NCBI GenBank assembly: GCA_023387715.1
Contig: JAEWHQ010000187.1
Location: forward strand, 1 to 8,761
Direction of reading: 5' to 3'
Source: Pseudomonadota bacterium
GTDB lineage: Bacteria; Pseudomonadota; Alphaproteobacteria; Rhizobiales; Rhizobiaceae
Length of the DNA stretch: 8,761 nt
The notes beneath the pieces are model-generated. The model ran no database searches and had not been told where the DNA came from. It saw nothing but the letters and a program-made list of their open reading frames with translations. Positions 6,593 through 8,761 of this stretch are shown one piece after another; position 1 is the stretch's first letter, and the number at the start of each line of letters is the position of its first letter. The translations under genes and the position numbers were made by a program.

Positions 6593-7735
6593 TTATTTTT
6601 TGTTGGCCTCAACCTTTTGCGAGGTAAGAGCAAGTGGTAGCGTAAGGATACCGCAAGTGAGAAGCAGACCTCCTAATTGCTGCCACCATCCGGCCAGTAC
6701 AAGTCCGGCGCCCAGCAATAGATAATAAAAGAGGCCCAAAATCGCACCCGCAGTGCCGCGCCGATCTGCATAAGAGACGAGCGCTTTGGCCAGAATGTTG
6801 GGAATAGCAACGCCATAAGCCAGCACGACCAAAATCACTGGCAAGACAAACAGCCAGCTTGCTTGCAGGAGTAGTGTTAATGCGCCGCCAACAAGCATAA
6901 AGCTTGCAGCGAGTATTACGAGCTGCTCGCACGACCAATTACGCTTTAGCAGATGTTGGTTGAGGAGCGAGCCAAGTAACACGCCGAATGCTAGCAATAA
7001 GCCGCTATAGCCGAACATTTCTGCTGTCAGATTGAGACATTCAAAATCAAAGGGCGCCAACTGATAATAACCAAACAAAGCCAGATTAAACAGTGCCACG
7101 AGGCAAGCGGTGCGCCAGATGGAGCTGTCCCGCAGCATGATCAGCAGTGTCTCGACAAATGGTGCCGGTGTGCTGCGGGTTGTTTGCGTTTCTGGTAATT
7201 GAATAGCTGACCACAGCAGCAAAAACACAGCCAGAGCGGCAAGCCCTGCGAACATGCTTTGGTAGCCAAAATGGCTTGTCAGCAGCGAGCCGGCCATCAT
7301 GCCGATAGCGGGGCTGACCGCTAGTGCTATGCCCATAACGGAAAAGACCTGTGCCAGCTTTTTGCCATCAAACATATCGCGCATCATGGTTTGTGTGCCC
7401 ACCGAGCCAACCGCCGCACCAAAGGCTGCTAGCATGCGTGCAAGCATCAGCATTTCAAAATTTGGACTTATCAATGCCATAAGCGAAGCGGTCGTATAGA
7501 GGAAAAGCCCGATTAACATGGTTGGTCTGCGGCCGAGGCTGTCGCATAAGCGACCCCATACCACTACGCCGATAGCAAAGGCTAAAAAGTAAAAAGAAAG
7601 CGTCTGGCCTGCCTGTTCTGGCGAGACTGCAAAGCTTTGTGCAATTTGCGGCAATGCGGGGCTATAGATGGTTTCTGCAATTTGCGGGAACATCATCAAA
7701 CCTGTCGCAAGCGGAATGGTAAGATTACGTTTCAT
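6593..7735 (-). CDS. MFS exporter, DHA1 / Bcr-CflA-like
   Basis: A 380-residue inner-membrane transporter, probably proton-driven drug or metabolite efflux. The opening segment carries ETIYSPALPQIAQSF (21-35), typical of the 12-segment DHA1 exporters. Motif A appears as GRLCDSLGRRPT (61-72), a motif-B-like stretch as LMLARMLAAFGAAVG (96-110) and a motif-C-like stretch as ALAVSPAIGMMAGSLL (137-152). The C-terminal half has GTAGAILGLFYYLL (327-340), as in Bcr/CflA proteins. Twelve hydrophobic stretches fit the length, which is slightly short of the usual ~400. The ATG at 7735 has only a weak ribosome site. It is divergent from an AraC regulator, which is its likely controller, and is followed by a strong terminator, so it is a single-gene unit. 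The substrate cannot be predicted. Confidence 0.9.
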   Translation of the reverse strand: MKRNLTIPLATGLMMFPQIAETIYSPALPQIAQSFAVSPEQAGQTLSFYFLAFAIGVVVWGRLCDSLGRRPTMLIGLFLYTTASLMALISPNFEMLMLARMLAAFGAAVGSVGTQTMMRDMFDGKKLAQVFSVMGIALAVSPAIGMMAGSLLTSHFGYQSMFAGLAALAVFLLLWSAIQLPETQTTRSTPAPFVETLLIMLRDSSIWRTACLVALFNLALFGYYQLAPFDFECLNLTAEMFGYSGLLLAFGVLLGSLLNQHLLKRNWSCEQLVILAASFMLVGGALTLLLQASWLFVLPVILVVLAYGVAIPNILAKALVSYADRRGTAGAILGLFYYLLLGAGLVLAGWWQQLGGLLLTCGILTLPLALTSQKVEANKK

Positions 7736-7838
7736 ATCAATTATGCCTGTTTGTTTTTATCGGTTGGCATGGATATGGCCGAAGCGATTAAGTCGTGCTA
7801 CATATATAAAGACTAATAATATCAAAAAAGAGACAAGT
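7736..7838. promoter_or_regulatory. Divergent promoter region between the MFS and AraC genes
   Basis: These 103 bp separate two divergent start codons, so both promoters and probably the AraC operator are here. The part nearest the AraC start is AT-rich, with TATATA at 7803-7808 as a possible -10, but I find no matching -35. No clear direct or inverted repeat stands out as an operator. The call rests on layout. Confidence 0.6.
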
Positions 7839-8600
7839 ATGGCATGGCTGAAACAGCAGGATGTGTTTGATGCCGATAGTATCGGCAATCAGCTTATCGG
7901 CATTGCCGCTGATATGGGCATCCACGATTCCGGCTGGCATCAGCATCAAATGGGGCAGTTTCTATTCACACAAGGCGGCTGCATCACTATTCGGTTGAAT
8001 GATCGCTTATGCCTTTTGCCACCGACACGGCTGGCGTGGATACCGCCTCATACGCCACATCGTGCGATTATGACGGAAGCGGTTGATTATCGCTCGGTTT
8101 ATATTGATGTGACACTGCATTCCAACCTGCCGCTGCAAGTGGAAGTGATGACAGTGACACCCCTTTTGCGTGCTGTATTAGAGCGAATTGCGGTTGCAGA
8201 TTTCAAGACGGATTGGAGCAAGGGCGCCAAAGCCAATATTTTGGCAGTTTGTCTTGACGAAGTAGCGGTTGCACAACGAGAGCCGATGCTTTTGCCTTTG
8301 CCGTCTGACCGGCGCTTGAGCGGCTTGAATATGGATGAGCTGCCGCCGCCTTTGCATGAACTGGCACAAAAAGCAGGCGCGAGTGAGAAAACAATTTTGC
8401 GGATTTTTCGTAAAGAAACAGGTATGACTTATCAGCAGTGGCGCCAGCAATGGCGTTTACTGAAAGCGATTGAATTATTGGCATCGGGTGAAACAATCAC
8501 GGCTGTTGCTTTTGAACTGGAATTTGCCAGTGACAGTGCCTTTATTGCATTTTTTAAGAAGATGACTGGCTATACGCCAAGAGTTTTTATGCGTTTTTAA
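7839..8600 (+). CDS. AraC-family transcriptional regulator, probable regulator of the MFS gene
   Basis: A 253-residue regulator with an N-terminal cupin domain (WHQHQMGQFLFTQGG, then LLPPTRLAWIPPHTPHRA) and a C-terminal AraC domain. The domain has two helix-turn-helix units, LHELAQKAGASEKTILRIF and ITAVAFELEFASDSAFIAFF, and ends KKMTGYTPRVFMRF. The open frame runs back to an ATG at 7668, but that would overlap the MFS coding region. The stretch before MAWLKQQ is also unlike any AraC protein, so I start at ATG 7839, 5 nt after a weak AAGAGA. The architecture is that of NimR-type one-component regulators, which control a divergently placed efflux gene, as here. It is a paralogue-like relative of the regulator at the left edge: RWRQQ or QWRQQ, the FKK...G.TP ending and the W-I-P-P/S cupin strand are shared. 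The inducer is unknown. Confidence 0.92.
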   Translation: MAWLKQQDVFDADSIGNQLIGIAADMGIHDSGWHQHQMGQFLFTQGGCITIRLNDRLCLLPPTRLAWIPPHTPHRAIMTEAVDYRSVYIDVTLHSNLPLQVEVMTVTPLLRAVLERIAVADFKTDWSKGAKANILAVCLDEVAVAQREPMLLPLPSDRRLSGLNMDELPPPLHELAQKAGASEKTILRIFRKETGMTYQQWRQQWRLLKAIELLASGETITAVAFELEFASDSAFIAFFKKMTGYTPRVFMRF

Positions 8601-8719
8601 GTGTTGATAGTGGTCACGTTTTTATCATCCCCTTGATAAGCGCTGGCAGAAAGCGTAGCAAACCCCGACTGGCTGGTTTATCGGTCAGGTCACTGCATAT
8701 GAGAATAAGGAGAGCTGTT

Positions 8720-8761
8720 GTGGCTTCAAAAATAGCTGATATTCAAGAGACACAACAAGCC
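8720..8761 (+). CDS. Start of a further gene, cut by window edge
   Basis: AAGGAG (8707-8712) lies 7 nt before a GTG at 8720, and the frame is open to the end of the window (MASKIADIQETQQA). An in-frame ATG at 8699 is an alternative start that would add seven residues (MRIRRAV), but it has a weaker ribosome site. Fourteen codons are too few to name a product. The 119 bp before it (8601-8719) should hold the end of the AraC transcript and a promoter, but I recognise neither. Confidence 0.55.
   Translation, partial: MASKIADIQETQQA

Noticed and set aside
7668..7838. N-terminal extension of the right-hand AraC regulator from ATG 7668
   Set aside because: It would overlap the MFS coding region and the divergent promoter region, and the 57 residues resemble no AraC domain. 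ATG 7839 gives a normal-length protein.
8622..8639. TTATCA / TGATAA hairpin after the right-hand AraC gene as a terminator
   Set aside because: The stem is only 6 bp and AT-rich, with no T run following on either strand.

Overview
The window (8761 bp, GC close to 50% by eye) looks like a chromosomal segment of a Gram-negative bacterium, since it encodes a TonB-dependent outer-membrane receptor. The style of the proteins fits an alphaproteobacterium, perhaps of the Brucella/Rhizobium group. That placement is a guess from protein style and from one possible RirA-type box. There is no RNA gene, mobile element, CRISPR array or phage gene.

Layout from left to right: (1) the 3' part of an AraC-family regulator gene on the + strand, cut by the window edge and ended by a clear intrinsic terminator; (2) a four-gene minus-strand block, read from 6365 down to 722. 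Its order is a PhuR-like TonB-dependent receptor, a fused SbmA/BacA/YddA-type ABC transporter, a short HemS/ChuX-like haem-handling protein and a ChaN-family haem-binding protein; (3) a 227 bp regulatory gap with a perfect 12-bp bidirectional terminator hairpin, paired 9-bp direct repeats two helical turns apart and a possible iron-regulator box; (4) a minus-strand DHA1/Bcr-CflA-like MFS exporter; (5) a complete AraC-family regulator divergent from it across 103 bp; (6) the first codons of another + strand gene at the right edge.

The four-gene block reads as an iron or haem acquisition operon. The receptor would take a haem-type ligand across the outer membrane with TonB energy, the ABC protein sits in the inner membrane, and the two small proteins are soluble cytosolic haem-handling candidates. 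Its parts list resembles the Pseudomonas phu system (PhuR, PhuS and a ChaN-like product), but the usual periplasmic binding protein plus BtuCD-type importer (PhuTUV/HmuTUV) is missing and a YddA-type ABC protein stands in its place. A TonB receptor next to a YddA-type ABC protein is otherwise known from E. coli yddA-yddB-pqqL and the Pectobacterium ferredoxin-uptake (fus) loci. The receptor also lacks any His or Tyr in its FRAP-NPDL loop, where haem receptors of this family usually carry a haem ligand. This unusual combination is the best candidate in the window for an undescribed system. The MFS and AraC pair is an ordinary regulator-exporter module.
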